From positions 14,508,001 to 14,572,000 of the forward strand of contig NC_003284.9 in assembly GCF_000002985.6 (NCBI RefSeq): 64,000 nt of DNA. Reading direction: 5' to 3'. The translations under genes and the position numbers were made by a program. This stretch comes from Caenorhabditis elegans. Its lineage: Eukaryota; Nematoda; Chromadorea; Rhabditida; Rhabditidae. Shown here one piece after another: positions 22,239-34,058 of this stretch; position 1 is the stretch's first letter, and each line of letters begins with the position of its first letter. The notes below the pieces were generated by a model that worked only from the letters and a program-made list of their open reading frames with translations, was not told where the DNA came from and did not search any database.

Positions 22239-22500
22239 GTTATCTGACTTTTTAATATCAAATTCCATAAAGCCACTTTTTGTTCAATTATTTCAAAAAA
22301 TCCATCGTTATTGAAATAGAGTTCAACAGTTTACTGAATATAGCTTTTAATAAATTTGCGTGAATACCACCCACCAGTTAGGAAATGTATTTTATTAAAT
22401 ATTGCGGACAATAGATATATGGAGAGTTTTGAAACAGAAATTAAAAAGGTCATACTATTGATTTGATCCCTTTGATTTCTGTTAGTGTAATCGAATAAGT

Positions 22501-22772
22501 CCACATTTTGACAACCAATTCTCAGATTATTTTGGTAGTATGCTTTTACTGTAATGAGTGAGCAACTGGTGAAAAGTTGCAATATTTCAACTGAAAAAAA
22601 CAATTTATGTGTTGACAAAAAGACCCCAGAAACTTTGAAATTTTTTCAGTTGCTAATTAAACGAAGACACATGGATTTGAAAAAAGTTTCTACCCACACT
22701 TTTTTTTGTAAAATCTTTACAAAAAATATGTTTTGACTATTTAAAAGCCTCTTTGTTAATTGTTATGGTTAC
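22501..22772. other. Non-coding DNA between peptide cluster and retroelement
   Basis: AT-rich, no exon seen. Confidence 0.4.
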
Positions 22773-22884
22773 GTTAATGCGCTCAATAACATTTAAAACC
22801 TGTTTTGAGCACTATCTACAGTGAGTGTCAACGAAGTGCAAAAAATATACAGCAACTTTTTTCCTAGTGTTGGTTCCGTTTTTA
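22773..22884 (+). repeat. Left target-site duplication of the RTE-1-like insertion
   Basis: The block from GTTAATGCGCTCAATAAC to GGTTCCGTTTTTA recurs at 24140-24257 with only a few differences, including a duplicated GCGCAT in the right copy. The two copies bracket the retroelement exactly, so they are read as an unusually long target-site duplication. Confidence 0.8.
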
Positions 22885-24139
22885 GTGTTGGTTCCGATCA
22901 TTCTCAACAATCGATCACATTCATTCAATTCAACGCCTACTTGAAGCCGGACGCGAATACCAAATTCCCCTCACACTTGTCTTCATCGACTATCATAAAG
23001 CCTTTGACAGTGTTGAGCCTGTTGACGTTTGGAAGAGCCTTCAGCAACAGGGAGTCGGTCAGGGGTATATTGACCTCCTGCAAGAATGCTACACAAACTG
23101 CACTACCACCTTCACACCGTTTCACAATGATATTACCATCCCAGTTACTAGAGGTGTTCGACAAGGCGACCCCATCTCTCCCAACCTCTTCTCATCCTGT
23201 TTAGAACAAGTCTTCAGACAAATATCTTAAGAAGATGTGAAAGGAGACGAAGAGGAAGTCGAAGAGTCACCTGGAATGCGTGTGAACGGCCGAAACCTCA
23301 CCCACTTCAGATTTGCTGACGATATTGTTCTCATCGCCAACAACCCGCGAATCGCAAGTCGAATGCTCACCGAGTTGGTCCAGAAATGTAGCGATGTTGG
23401 TCTGAAAATCAACACGGGAAAGACCAAAGTTCTCCGAAACAAATTTACCTATACAGGTGACGTTTTAATAAGAGGATCCAACACCATCATCGACGACGTC
23501 AATAAATACATATATCTCGGAAGACAACTCAACTCAACGAACATGCTGGAACCTGAGATACACAGACGAAGAAGATCAGCGTGGGCTGCTTTTAACAACA
23601 TCAAAAGCACTGTAGACCAGATCAAATGCCCAAAACTTCGCGCGGATCTCTTCGATGCAACCGTCCTAACTGCACTAACCTATGGCTCCGAAACTTGGAC
23701 TTTTACAAAAGCCCTTGCTGAAAGAGTCAGAATTACACACGCAGCACTCGAAAGAAGATTAGTTGGACTCACACTTACAGAACAACGAGACCGAAATATT
23801 CATCGGGAGGATGTTCATAAATTGTCAAAGGTTAGAGACCCACTGATCCACATCAAAAAGAGAAAGCTCGTATGGGCTGGACACGTCGCAAGGAGAACAG
23901 TTGAAAGATGGACAACGCGGATGACAGAATGGTATCCAATAAATCGGAAAAGGCCTGTTGGAAGACCTTCGATGAGATGGACCGACTCGCTGACAAAGGA
24001 AATCACCACGAGGGATATGTGCAATGACATCATTACCCCGTGGCCCACCAAGCAAAGGACCGAAAAGCTTGGAAAGCTGTGATCCGCGCCGTAGGCGAAG
24101 AACGGATCGACTAAGTATCCTAAGTAAGTAAGTAAGTAA
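22885..24139 (+). mobile_element. RTE-1: 5'-truncated, inactivated RTE-1-like non-LTR retrotransposon
   Basis: The frame from about 22895 encodes the central and C-terminal reverse transcriptase of a LINE: TIDHIHSIQRLLE, then VFIDYHKAFDSV, then GVRQGDPISPNLF, and the catalytic FADD in FRFADDIVLIA near 23310. An in-frame TAA at 23228-23230 breaks the protein. A second break is a frameshift near the C run at about 24036: the natural end (DRKAWKAV... to a stop near 24112) lies in another frame than the preceding part. The element ends in four or five TAAG/AAGT units, as RTE-type elements do. The endonuclease and the 5' half are missing. GTGTTGGTTCC is repeated at the 5' junction. Confidence 0.9.
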
Positions 24140-24257
24140 GTTAATGCGCATGCGCTCAATAACATTTAAAACCTGTTTTGAGCACTATCTACAGTGAGTG
24201 TGAACGAAGTGCAAAAAATATACAGAAACTTTTTTCCTAGTGTTGGTTCCGTTTTTA
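24140..24257 (+). repeat. Right target-site duplication of the RTE-1-like insertion
   Basis: Partner of 22773-22884, directly after the TAAG tail. The sequence beyond (ATGATAAGTTATCAG) continues the pre-insertion locus. Confidence 0.8.
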
Positions 24258-26396
24258 TGATAAGTTATCAGTAATGGTATGTGAAAAGAAAATAAAAACT
24301 GAAAAAAAAACGTCAACGTCAGAACGGTGTAAGTAGATTGTTTATGTGAATGCAAAAAAGCGTTCAACGGAAAACAGAAAAAAAATTAGCGATATTTACA
24401 ATAACAATTTCAAAACAAACTTCTGCTACTTACAACAATGAAGCTGCAAAATCTTTTAAAACAAATAATGCAGACTGCCTTAGTAAATCTAGCTACGTGT
24501 TTGACAAGAAATTGCAAAAGTCTTCCAAAAAATCTGCAAAAATTTTAAAAGACTATAACATAGGAATTGTGGTCGGCAGAATAAATGTGTAGGCTATGAA
24601 AAGCTTTACGATTTGCCAAATTATTGGTAAAATTATTTTTTAAAAAAATTATAAAAACGTAATGCTACTTGTGTATTATATCCTTGGTTTTTTTAAAATA
24701 AATTATTAACGATTAAACTTGATTAAACTTGATTAAACGTGATCAAGATTTAGATTTTTCCACATGTTTTGCCTGTCAAAATCTGCTCGACTGTTTTGTC
24801 TGTTCCACTACTGCCAATGTTCTCCAGAAAATCAAGATACTTTGCAGATTGTGCAAAATGATTGGATCTACTTTACGAAAATGTAATTAGTTACGATCTA
24901 TCGCCCCCAGTTCTCGCAAAAACTACAATGTACGTGCAATATAAATACTGCTCACTTTCAAGAATACAAAGTTTAATTTTTTCTGAATGCCCATTCTTTT
25001 GTAGTTTGATTAAGTGTCTTTTGAATTTTTTTAAACTGTCAATTTCTCGCTTAATTCTTTTGACTTTTGCCCGATTTTATGCGTATTCTGTCTATTGAAT
25101 GTGGGTGTTAGTCTATATGTTCGGTGCGAAAAGATAAGAACATTTATGAACTTTTGTTTTTTTTTGTTATATTTCTTAACTTGCATGTTTATAGAATACC
25201 CACACCTTATGACTACTTGCAATTCAGAGACCGGATGTCATGTGACGAGTAATACTATTTAAATTGTTTTTTCAACAGATTCCCTATAAATTCTCTATAA
25301 ATTCGAACATCAATTGATAGGTGCTTAGTTTTTACTTTTGTTTGTGTAGACAGACAACGCAACATTTACATTTTGAGCCAATCGTTGGCCTTTTGTTCTA
25401 CGTGTTAACTTTCAACGAGTTTTTTGGTTCCGGGAGAAAATACTGGAATATAAATGAGAAATTTAATCTGATTTTACATTTGCCTTCTAGTTTGATAAAT
25501 AGTTTTATTTTGGATTATATTTTGCAAAGTACATTAATACTGTTTCTGTGTATAAAAAGAGTAATGATCACATTTTATATATTTTTTTTCAATTTTTAAA
25601 AAATTTGTAACTCAATAAAAAGGCTATTCAACTGTGGCAAACTTCCTCTGAAACGATATTTAGAAAGTGGGAAATTTATGTTGAGTTGTACTTATTTTGC
25701 AAAATGACTCTTATGTTTGAAAATAAGGCCTGATTATTGTTTGTATTTTAGGCTTAAAAATAATTTTTTTAAACTTTATTTTGAAAACTGTATTTGTATA
25801 ATAAATTTGGAATTTTTTTTGTCGTAAACTTCTGTCATAAAATAAAATTGAAAGACAGTGAGATTGAATGGTTTGGTGATTTCAATAATCGAAATATTTA
25901 ATTTAATACATCGAAATGATTAAATTTAATTTTTGAATAGGAATTTTCAGCTAAATCTCCCAAATAAAATTTTTCATAAATAAAAAAAATTGCTACCATT
26001 ACTAAAGTTTTTGACGAGCCTTTCTGAAATTTCAAACATTGTCAACTTAAGTTCCATTCTACAAAATTTAGATTTGACAAGTACAAAAAATCCTGAATGT
26101 TTTCGTTGTATGATTCACTAATCAAAAACTTGAATTTACATTTGCATATTACCTCATCGAAAACCCTCCCCCTCTGCTCTTTCAACTACTACAAATATTG
26201 TCGCAATTTCGACGTTTCCACCTGACTCATGTGTTTTTTTTTCAAATTTCATTTTTGCATTATTATTTATGCACATGTCGTTTATAACCCGATTTTAGTT
26301 TTTCACTTCTACAGTTTACTATTTTAAACCGCTCCTCGTGTTTAATGCCTCACTCTAGCCACCAGTCATATGTCTATGTCTGACAAAGAACAATGA
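24258..26396. other. Intergenic DNA, no gene seen
   Basis: AT-rich. GATTAAACTT occurs three times in tandem near 24712-24742. Open frames here are low in complexity and lack splice support. Confidence 0.5.
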
Positions 26397-29300
26397 ATGA
26401 AACCTGAATATGCTAACATGAGCATTGCAGATTTTCAATCAAATCGTCAAGTTTTGGAAAAGGAGGTCACCGTTCAAAAAAACCAATCTTCACCAATGGA
26501 TCTGTCACACGTAATGACACGTAAGTGCTCCTTGCTCCCCAATCAATGTAGATACTACTTACTGATAAGCTTACTTTTTACTGGGAGTAGTTTATTGCCA
26601 TCTGGTCTTTCGATTTTTCTGAAACGCATCAGTCAAGAAAATAAGAACACACAGCTAGACATCAACAAGCAACAACCCAAAATAGATAAAGATATCGTTA
26701 GAGACCGGAAATTTCGATAATTTATTAGCTTTTAATCACATCGACATTTACGATGGTGTCTCCGAAAAGGAATTCCCCATGTCTGTCTATCTTCTCAAAT
26801 GCGGAAGAGGTTTCGAATTGAATTAGTGTTAACTTGTATCGAATTAGTACCAATGATACTGAATTTCTAAATTTTGGATCCACTCGAAACTGTTTGAACC
26901 AATAACAAGAGAAACCAGTTTTAATATGTATTCGGTAATTGGTGATAGGAGACTGAACACTATGAGAAGACAGAATTTAAATTTGGAATTTTGACTCAAG
27001 GCTTTTAATATTAATCACATAAATTAAACATTTCTGCCTAATCGGGATAATTTGAAATTCTGACTGTAGTTCTATTTTTTCATTGAATACCATGTACCAT
27101 GTACCTGATTTTACACGCACGAAAACATATTTTACATTGCTCTTTTTCGAAACGCTATTTCTTGGTAAATTTTGAAGATATCAACTAAAAAAAACTATAG
27201 AAAGAAAATTGGTAGTTTTTTTCAGTTGACTTTTTTTTATGATAAAAATAGTTGGCTTCAAGTTCAATTTTCACGCATAATCTGTTCAAAATTGGTCAAA
27301 ATGATTCTTAGATTTATAAAGTAATTTGATGTACTCGCGTGGAGTCAGAGTGAACTATTTTGGTTTGATCTACAAGAATTGCGGGATTCTAGACGCAGGC
27401 TTCTCAACTGATATTGCATGGTTAAGGGTGTGCTGACGTCACTTTTTGTTTGGAAAAAAATACCGCATTTTTTGTAGATCAAACCATAATGAGACAGCCT
27501 GAAACCACGTGTGTACTCAGGCAAAAAATATACTATTGGCGACTTAGTTCTTGCCAGTTACAAGAGTCGGCAAACGTTTGACTCTCGGCAAGACTTGTTA
27601 AAGTTTAGTCAGGATTTATCTAGGATTCAGCTAGAGTTTGATTTTTGGCAGGGCTTCGATCAAGTATCCCCAGGACTTGTTGTTTCTTTCTAAACTCGGC
27701 AGAAGTTTTACTTTCAGCAGGAGTCTGCCCACTTTTGGCAAGACTCCTGTCAAAATTCTCACTTTCGGCAGGAGTTTACTTTTTTTGCCTGAGCAAACTG
27801 TGCTTAACCTTCTGTTCGAAAAAAAATTCCCGCAAATTATGGGTAAACTTTTCAGTTCACCTGCAACTCCCTTTTAAAAATTATTAACAATCGTTTTGAA
27901 TTTAGTATTATATCTTTCCATACTTTTAATCCAACAACACACCCAAATCATACCACTATTTCCAATTTCACCACCACTACGTCTGTTGTTGTACACGTCC
28001 CGACCGTTTGGGGGAAACCCTTTTGTGCTCCAGTCCCAACGCGTCAAAAGCTGCTTACCTGTAATAGGAAATTAGTCGGGTTTAACGTTGATAACACGTT
28101 TCGCCGCCTGCTCCGTCCTCACTGTTATGGTTGAAACGGAACAGCTATATGGGGAAAAGTTCTCGTTCTAGACTCATGGTGTTATGAAATTTTGTTCGAT
28201 ATTTTACGTTTCACAGTTTTAAGTTTGATGCGCTTTTTCCAACTTTTGGTTATTATTAAAACCTAATCACCAAAATCAAAAATCAAAAAGGCCACATGCT
28301 GAAATTGTTGGGGATTCCCCCCGGTGCAGTAATCATGTGTGTATTGTTATTAGGTGAAGATGGGTGCAAACACATGGTTCTTAAAACAATTTGATAGTGA
28401 GAGAAAGACGCGGAACTTGTTTCAGCAGCCAACACCCCGGATTTCTCGTTTTTTTTAAATTTTCCATCGTTTGTTTTCTCATAGTAGGGTTCGTAGCTGT
28501 TGTTTTTAAATTTACTAAACACAATTCTGTCACCTGATTGCAAAAATATTTCGCAATTCTTTTCTGTTTTCAGCGTACTATTTTTCATTTATTTTTGAAA
28601 TATTATTTTGACTATTTGTTGTATAAAACACATTATATAGTTTTTGCACCAAAAACACTGTACCTGGTCTCGACACGAAAATTGCAGCCTATGTATTATT
28701 GTATTATTTTCACATGTTTTACTTTAGTTTTTGAAACAAATTTTAAGTTAAAAATTAAAAATTAAAAATTTTTTAAACATTAAAAATATTTCACCCGGTC
28801 TCGCGACTAAAAATTTTTTGCTGAATACAATATAAGTTTAAAGATTACGGTATTTTAAAAATTTTCAATGCTAAAAATTGTCATCAAATTTTCTCAGTGG
28901 TATGATAAAAACATACTAAAAACATCAAAATAATTATAAAAGCACTCAATTTTTCAACAAAGCGAGAGAAAACTCTGGAAACAAACTATGAGAATTACTT
29001 AGCCAGAGAGTTTGATTTTGCTGATCTCTTCAAAAATGCACATCTTTCAGAATTTAATAAAAATTTGCCCTGTCGAGACCGGCTACCGTATTTTTGAAGC
29101 AAAAATCACAAAATTTTGCTTTTCGGTAGTACCATGGTTTTTGTGTCTGGTTAACTGGAAGTCCCATTATTTCAGAAAATCAAAAAATGTTTTGTAATGC
29201 TTTAAATATTTCTGCTCAAAACGTCAACCGTCCACCGCAACCTTTGTGACGTTCTAGGTCAAACTTCAGTCTTTTTTCTAATTTTTTCTGCCTATAATCC

Positions 29301-31332
29301 GGTTAGGCCAAGTTCAAATTCCATATACACACACAAATTAGGTACAATTGGTTAGTGATCAACTTTAGTGGAATTCGCCCATATTTCTTCCCTGATCTGA
29401 CTGATTGTCTCGATTGTTTTTCGAGTCTCCGCCCTCTCCATCTTATCACCATTTTTGAAAGTGGGTCTCAGTTTCTGTCTTTCTTCAGTTCTCATAACAC
29501 ATTTCTACTATAGGAATTAAGTAACTACTTTGAAAATATATGTACATAATCCATCAAATGCTGATTTTTTTCAAAGTTTCCCCTTTATAAAAAGACGCCC
29601 GTTTAGCTTATCATAATTTTTCGTGATGATCTACCATTTATTTTCGACCATTTCGCTACCTTTTCTACTCTTTTCTTGATTTTCAATGTCAACTTATTTT
29701 GCGCCGACTCTCTTATTTTCTCGTTATCAGTGTGCCCAATCGGAGGTTCTATAAAAGTCAGGAGTAAACTGGGGGTGCATCACAACTAGTTATCACACCG
29801 CTCTTTCATTTTTAGTTGTCTTATGTTTTTTTGCAGAATGTGCACATTTGTTGCGAACTTTCGCAATTTGTATTTGTCAAAAAAACGTGACTTTTCAGCA
29901 CCAATGGCATTGTTCTCGCCGGTTATTCGCCCGGATTTCAACCTCTATGAAAGAAAGAGACCGCAGCCACGTCAACGGACCAGAACTAATACAGTACAGC
30001 TTGCACCGAAAGTTGCTCCAGGTTCTTGATTTGATTTTTTTTTGCTGAAAAAGCAAATGTTATTTTTCAGGCAAAGAAAGCACATCTCTTGATTCTCTCC
30101 TTGACAAACACCAAAAAATGTTGATGTTACGCAGTCGCCGGCAAGAGTCCAGGTACTAAAAAGATCCTTATTTCAATTGACAGTTTCTCTCTTCCCACAT
30201 ACCCACAGGCCAAAAAACACAAGAATTAGATAATGTGGGTACTGTGAGCGATCATCTGAAGATTAACAGAAAAAAGTGCTGCGTTGTCTCCTTTTCTCGA
30301 AGTTTTCATGTGTTCTGTTCTGAGACGTGCCAGTGAAGACAAAAACTGACTGCTATGTTGAGTTAAACCGACTAATGTCAATGTACTCAGTTCCTTTTGG
30401 TATAGCGTGTAGTGGTGATCTCAGAACTTTGCAATGGGGAAAATAACATATGTATGTAGCTGCAAATTCTGTGAACAATAATTTTACAATAATTTTACAA
30501 TTTTACAATACAAAATTTACAATAGGGTACAATAATTTTAGAGGAAAAATATTGTTTCTATAATAGTTTGCAATGTTTACATTTTGCTTATTTAAAAAAA
30601 AAAACTCTAGCGTAAATATACAAAACTTTTTTCTCATTCTGTAGTTTTCCTTTTTTCAAATGTTTTTATCACGTGTGTTCCAATATTAGAAGACTTTCCG
30701 TTACGTAAAAGTGAGCAAAACGTGTTGTCAATTAACATTACAGTTGCCTAAAGAATGTGCATTGAAAAAACTATCAATCATTTTCAAATTGTTTGCCACC
30801 AATTTCTTATTATTGAATTGCGCTAATTGAATGCTGCTCTTTATACGTCAGCCGATTTTCAGATGCAAGCGCCGCAGTTACACGTACTTGGCCTCACGAT
30901 GCCCCGCAATCACTGAAATTGATGAGGACGAGAACGAAGATGACACGAATCTTGGAATGGCGCAGGAATTTACAACCAGCACTAATCAAGCGGCCGTCAT
31001 CGCCTCAATACCGGTAGGTGTTTGCACCAACGTACGTATGCTGGAAAAAACCATTCGCGTGACCGATTAGTAGCTCTTGATCAATTAGATAAATTATCAC
31101 TATTTAATTTCACCGTATTCACATCATCAACATAATACTTCATTTTCAGGCAATTCAAGAGGTTTCGGACGACGAATACCAAACACGCTCTATTGAAGTG
31201 TCAGATTCAACATCATCCTCTTCTTCTAGATCGAAGAAGAAAAGTGTACTTTCCTTCATTAATGAATGGGTCAGAAGTCGTTCTTTCCGGAAGCAGAAGA
31301 ATGCGGCAGAGAAGGGAAATGGACATTTTTAA
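26397..31332 (+). CDS. Charged protein of unknown function (long form, tentative)
   Basis: The well-supported part is the short form: ATG at 29904, exons to 30021, then 30071-30152, 30863-31013 and 31150-31332 (177 residues). It has a basic start (FNLYERKRPQPRQRTRTN), an acidic stretch (TEIDEDENEDDTN), a Ser run, and a basic tail with NEWVRSRSFRKQKN. It looks disordered and I recognise no family. A coding-looking exon at 26397-26520 (MKPEYANMSIADFQ...) ends at a good GTAAGT donor in phase 1, and the acceptor at 29898 accepts that phase, giving 220 residues across a 3.4 kb intron. That link has about a one-in-three chance of matching by accident. The acceptor CTTTTCAG 5 bases before the short-form ATG could equally be a trans-splice site. 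An internal start in another in-frame ATG at about 29839 is also possible. Confidence 0.6.
27337..27511. mobile_element. Hairpin MITE, family C (copy 2)
   Basis: Same inner blocks as copy 1 (TTTGATCTACAAGAATTGCGG and GCATTTTTTGTAGATCAAA) and the CACGTG end at the right. The left end is eroded. Confidence 0.8.
27517..27796. repeat. Degenerate GGCAGGAGT-type repeat with inverted CAGGCAAAAAA ends
   Basis: ACTCAGGCAAAAAATA at the left is mirrored by TTTTTTTGCCTGAGCA at the right. Inside, a word like CTTTCGGCAGGAGTTTACTT recurs with many changes (near 27590, 27650, 27705, 27735 and 27765). Probably an old element built of a tandem repeat. Confidence 0.6.
28630..29090. repeat. Scattered GGTCTCGACACG repeat fragments
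   Basis: Related words occur near 28665 (GGTCTCGACACG), 28797 (GGTCTCGCGAC) and, inverted, 29070 (GTCGAGACCGG), each beside TTTTTGA/AAAATTTT runs. This is a dispersed worm repeat in decayed form. Confidence 0.5.
30466..30545. repeat. ACAATAATTTT-like short tandem repeat
   Basis: Imperfect units of ACAATAATTTT and ACAATTTT run through the stretch, within the intron before the exon at 30863. Confidence 0.6.
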
Positions 31333-32685
31333 GCTCATTTTTCAATTCACCAAGTATATATATATACATACACTAACCCCCCCTAAAACCAACCGTTTTC
31401 TAAACGGGTACCTGCTGAGCTAAGAATTGTATTGTATAAATCGTGAGCTTATTTCATTTTGTTTGTTATTGACTGACTTGTACAATTCCGGAAAATATTT
31501 TGAATGAATTATTTTCATGCATACGTACATTGAAAACAATGACACTTAAAATGTCGAACTTATTTTCCAACTTTTCATGTTTCGAAACACTGATAAGAGC
31601 CATGTTATCAATGCTGACCGGAGCAGCCACTGTCAATGAAACTGCCCTAGTTATAAATATTATTTGACGTGAACGCGAAAATCAAAAGCAGGGATGAAAA
31701 CTATAATTGGAAACTGACAGTCACGAGGAGTTCCTGAAATTGATGGGTGGCGGGATTGCAAAATTTTTTGATGAATTAATTGCTACAAAATAATAAACCA
31801 TATAATTTCTATTATTACTTGAAACTTTTATACAAGACATTGAAAAAGGACTACCCGATAACCTCTTCATATCATCCTGCTTCCATTAAAATCATTAAAA
31901 TATTATTCTTGCAGTCTTTAGTTAAAGTGCTCAGGCTTGTTATCATACCAGCCTAAACTTATGAAAATGTTGGTAAATTATTTGTTAAGGTAAGATAAAC
32001 TACTTATAACCGTTCATTGCATCAATAAAAGTATGGTAAAGTGTTAAACTCTGAATTTTAAAATATGACTGAAAATTACTCTTTCAGCGTCTTACTGATC
32101 GTTTAAAAAAACCTTCACTATTGACACTAGTCTCTTCTCTAGCAAAAGCCTCTTTTTTCGCAATCAGAAATCGTACAATTGATCATCACCGTGAATATTT
32201 TTTCATGGCCGGTATTGTCTTTTGTGATATAGGCCCTGTCAATCTAATTTTTAATCTAGCAATAATATAAACTAATTGTAGATATATATTTTAAACAAAT
32301 ATCTCTGTTCCCCTTATTTCTTTCCAGTTACCGCTAATGCACCCTGCTGTGAGGAATAGACTATCAAACCACCATGGAACACCAGACATTCCCGGTTTTT
32401 GCGGCTTATTTCTCTTTTTTCTACCGGCGGTGCATCGTACTCATCTCATACGTATCTGAAATAGTCTACTCCACCTCAATAAAACAACATACCGACCCTT
32501 TACTTTGCTATTGCAACAGATGGCTCTGAATTAGAAGTTTTCAACAACTAACTGACCTAATTTTGCCGTTAAATACCGATTTATTTGAAAATAATAAAAT
32601 ATTACTGTTGCTTTTACAACAAAGAGCTTTAAGAAAAGTATAAGTTAACACATAAATACAGAAAATCTCAAGAATTTTTTTTCAA
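31333..32685. other. Intergenic DNA between convergent genes
   Basis: No supported exon on either strand; AT-rich. Confidence 0.5.
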
Positions 32686-34058
32686 CTATGGTTTGGTGGG
32701 TTTGGAAAGTTTTACCACTTTCATAGAACATGGATTCATACAGATTTTAAAATTGAAGTCATTCGATTTGTAAATAAATGAAATGTTCTCTTCATCAGTT
32801 GCATCCTGTCCCGGACAAAAAACTCTAGCAATATCATTCAAGTTTAAACTGTACGGTGGAAAATCGAGGTGGCAAAATATGAAGTTGGGAGATTTCAAGA
32901 GAATCTGCAATTTGATTTTCTTTATCTTTACAAAAAAATTTGAAAAATTTAAACTTACATCCCGAATTTTTATTGCATCGTCAACAGAAAAATCAACAAC
33001 AAATGTTTGAAAAACATTGAAATGGAAGTAATTCTCGAGCGGCACAGTTGGCTTGTCGTGTAGAAACCTAACTGTTACTGTGTTTGCACTTCTCCACTGT
33101 TGTAATTGCACAATTTCATTAAACTGGTCAGCTTTCCCAGCATGTTCAATTTGGATAGTTTCCAAAAGTTGGGGTTCGAAAAATTGCAGCACCGCAGTAA
33201 TTTCCTTTGTGGATAATCTGTTCAATCGTAGTTTTCTTGCTTTAACGATTTCCACTTTCTTCAAAGTTTCAATAAGTTTCGAAAGTTCTGTATCGCGGAA
33301 CGTTGGATTATTGTTGAAAAACCAATAGGAAAGATTGAAAGTATTGATTTTATACTTGAGGAGTGTAACCAAGTTTCTATAAACCAGTTGGAGAATAGTT
33401 GTGTCTCGAATTAACTTCAAGGTATTCTTGTGTTTTACGAGACAACCTTCGTACATATCCGTATACTCTAGGCATTTTCCGTCTAAGACTAACTTGACGT
33501 AATCATCAAATCCGTTAAGAGTTATACTTTTGAAGCCACACATGTCAATTCCATCTTTCAATTTTCTCGATACCTTGCGAAGGGTTAATCTGGAAATTCA
33601 TGAATTCTTTATTGGTAGACATTTTAATGCTATTCTCTTAAAAAATTAAATTTATAGTGATTATGGCATTGTATGCTGGTAAAGATTTCAACAATCAACA
33701 TTTTTCTGCATCCCTTCCCATCATTTTTTGACGCACGGCTTTTACCGGAGACCAAGAAATAAGACCTCCATATGCAAATATTGAAATCTTTTGGAGTCTT
33801 GGAAGTAATTAATTTCACAATGAAAATCATCGAAATAATTAGTTGGAATTTGTGATTAACAAAAAATGCATACCTGTTTTGTGGATCCAGATTTTTCATA
33901 ACTTGGGAAATCAATTCATTTGGCAAGTCGGATAGTGTTAGTGCGGCCGGTTCCTTACTGAAATGTATGATATTATGAGGTTCAATTATGATGAAATAAA
34001 CTCACCAAAGTTTTTTAAACTCGGAATTCAAAAAGTCAACTTCTTCAGCCGTTTCCAT
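32686..34058 (-). CDS. F-box protein with FTH/DUF38-like domain
   Basis: Exons 34058-34006, 33957-33874, 33589-32959 and 32904-32686 join in frame to 328 residues. Residues about 24-48 form the F-box: LSDLPNELISQVMKNLDPQNR, followed by LRKVSRKL. The FTH-like core appears later (FNEIVQLQQWRSANTV, and CHLDFPPYSLNLNDI). The last intron is 54 bases, a multiple of three with no stop, so it could be retained without breaking the frame. The role is inferred from the family: substrate adaptor of SKP1-cullin ubiquitin ligase. It is a relative of the gene at 3.3-4.9 kb, but diverged and not a recent copy. Confidence 0.87.

Larger units (their letters stand above)
20235..22500. repeat. Right arm of large inverted duplication (peptide cluster)
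   Basis: Reverse-complement counterpart of 15285-17665. It carries copy 4 (equivalent of copy 2) and copy 5 (equivalent of copy 1), again convergent. The shared C-terminal residue (Asp in 1 and 5, Gly in 2 and 4) agrees with this pairing. Confidence 0.75.

Noticed and set aside
26521-26720. Continuation of the 26.4 kb frame to a stop at 26720
   Set aside because: A strong GTAAGT donor ends the coding-like part; composition changes sharply after it.
28283-28588. 101-codon minus-strand frame with some coding-like segments
   Set aside because: No domain, no acceptor before the ATG, and it lies among decayed repeats; kept out for lack of support.
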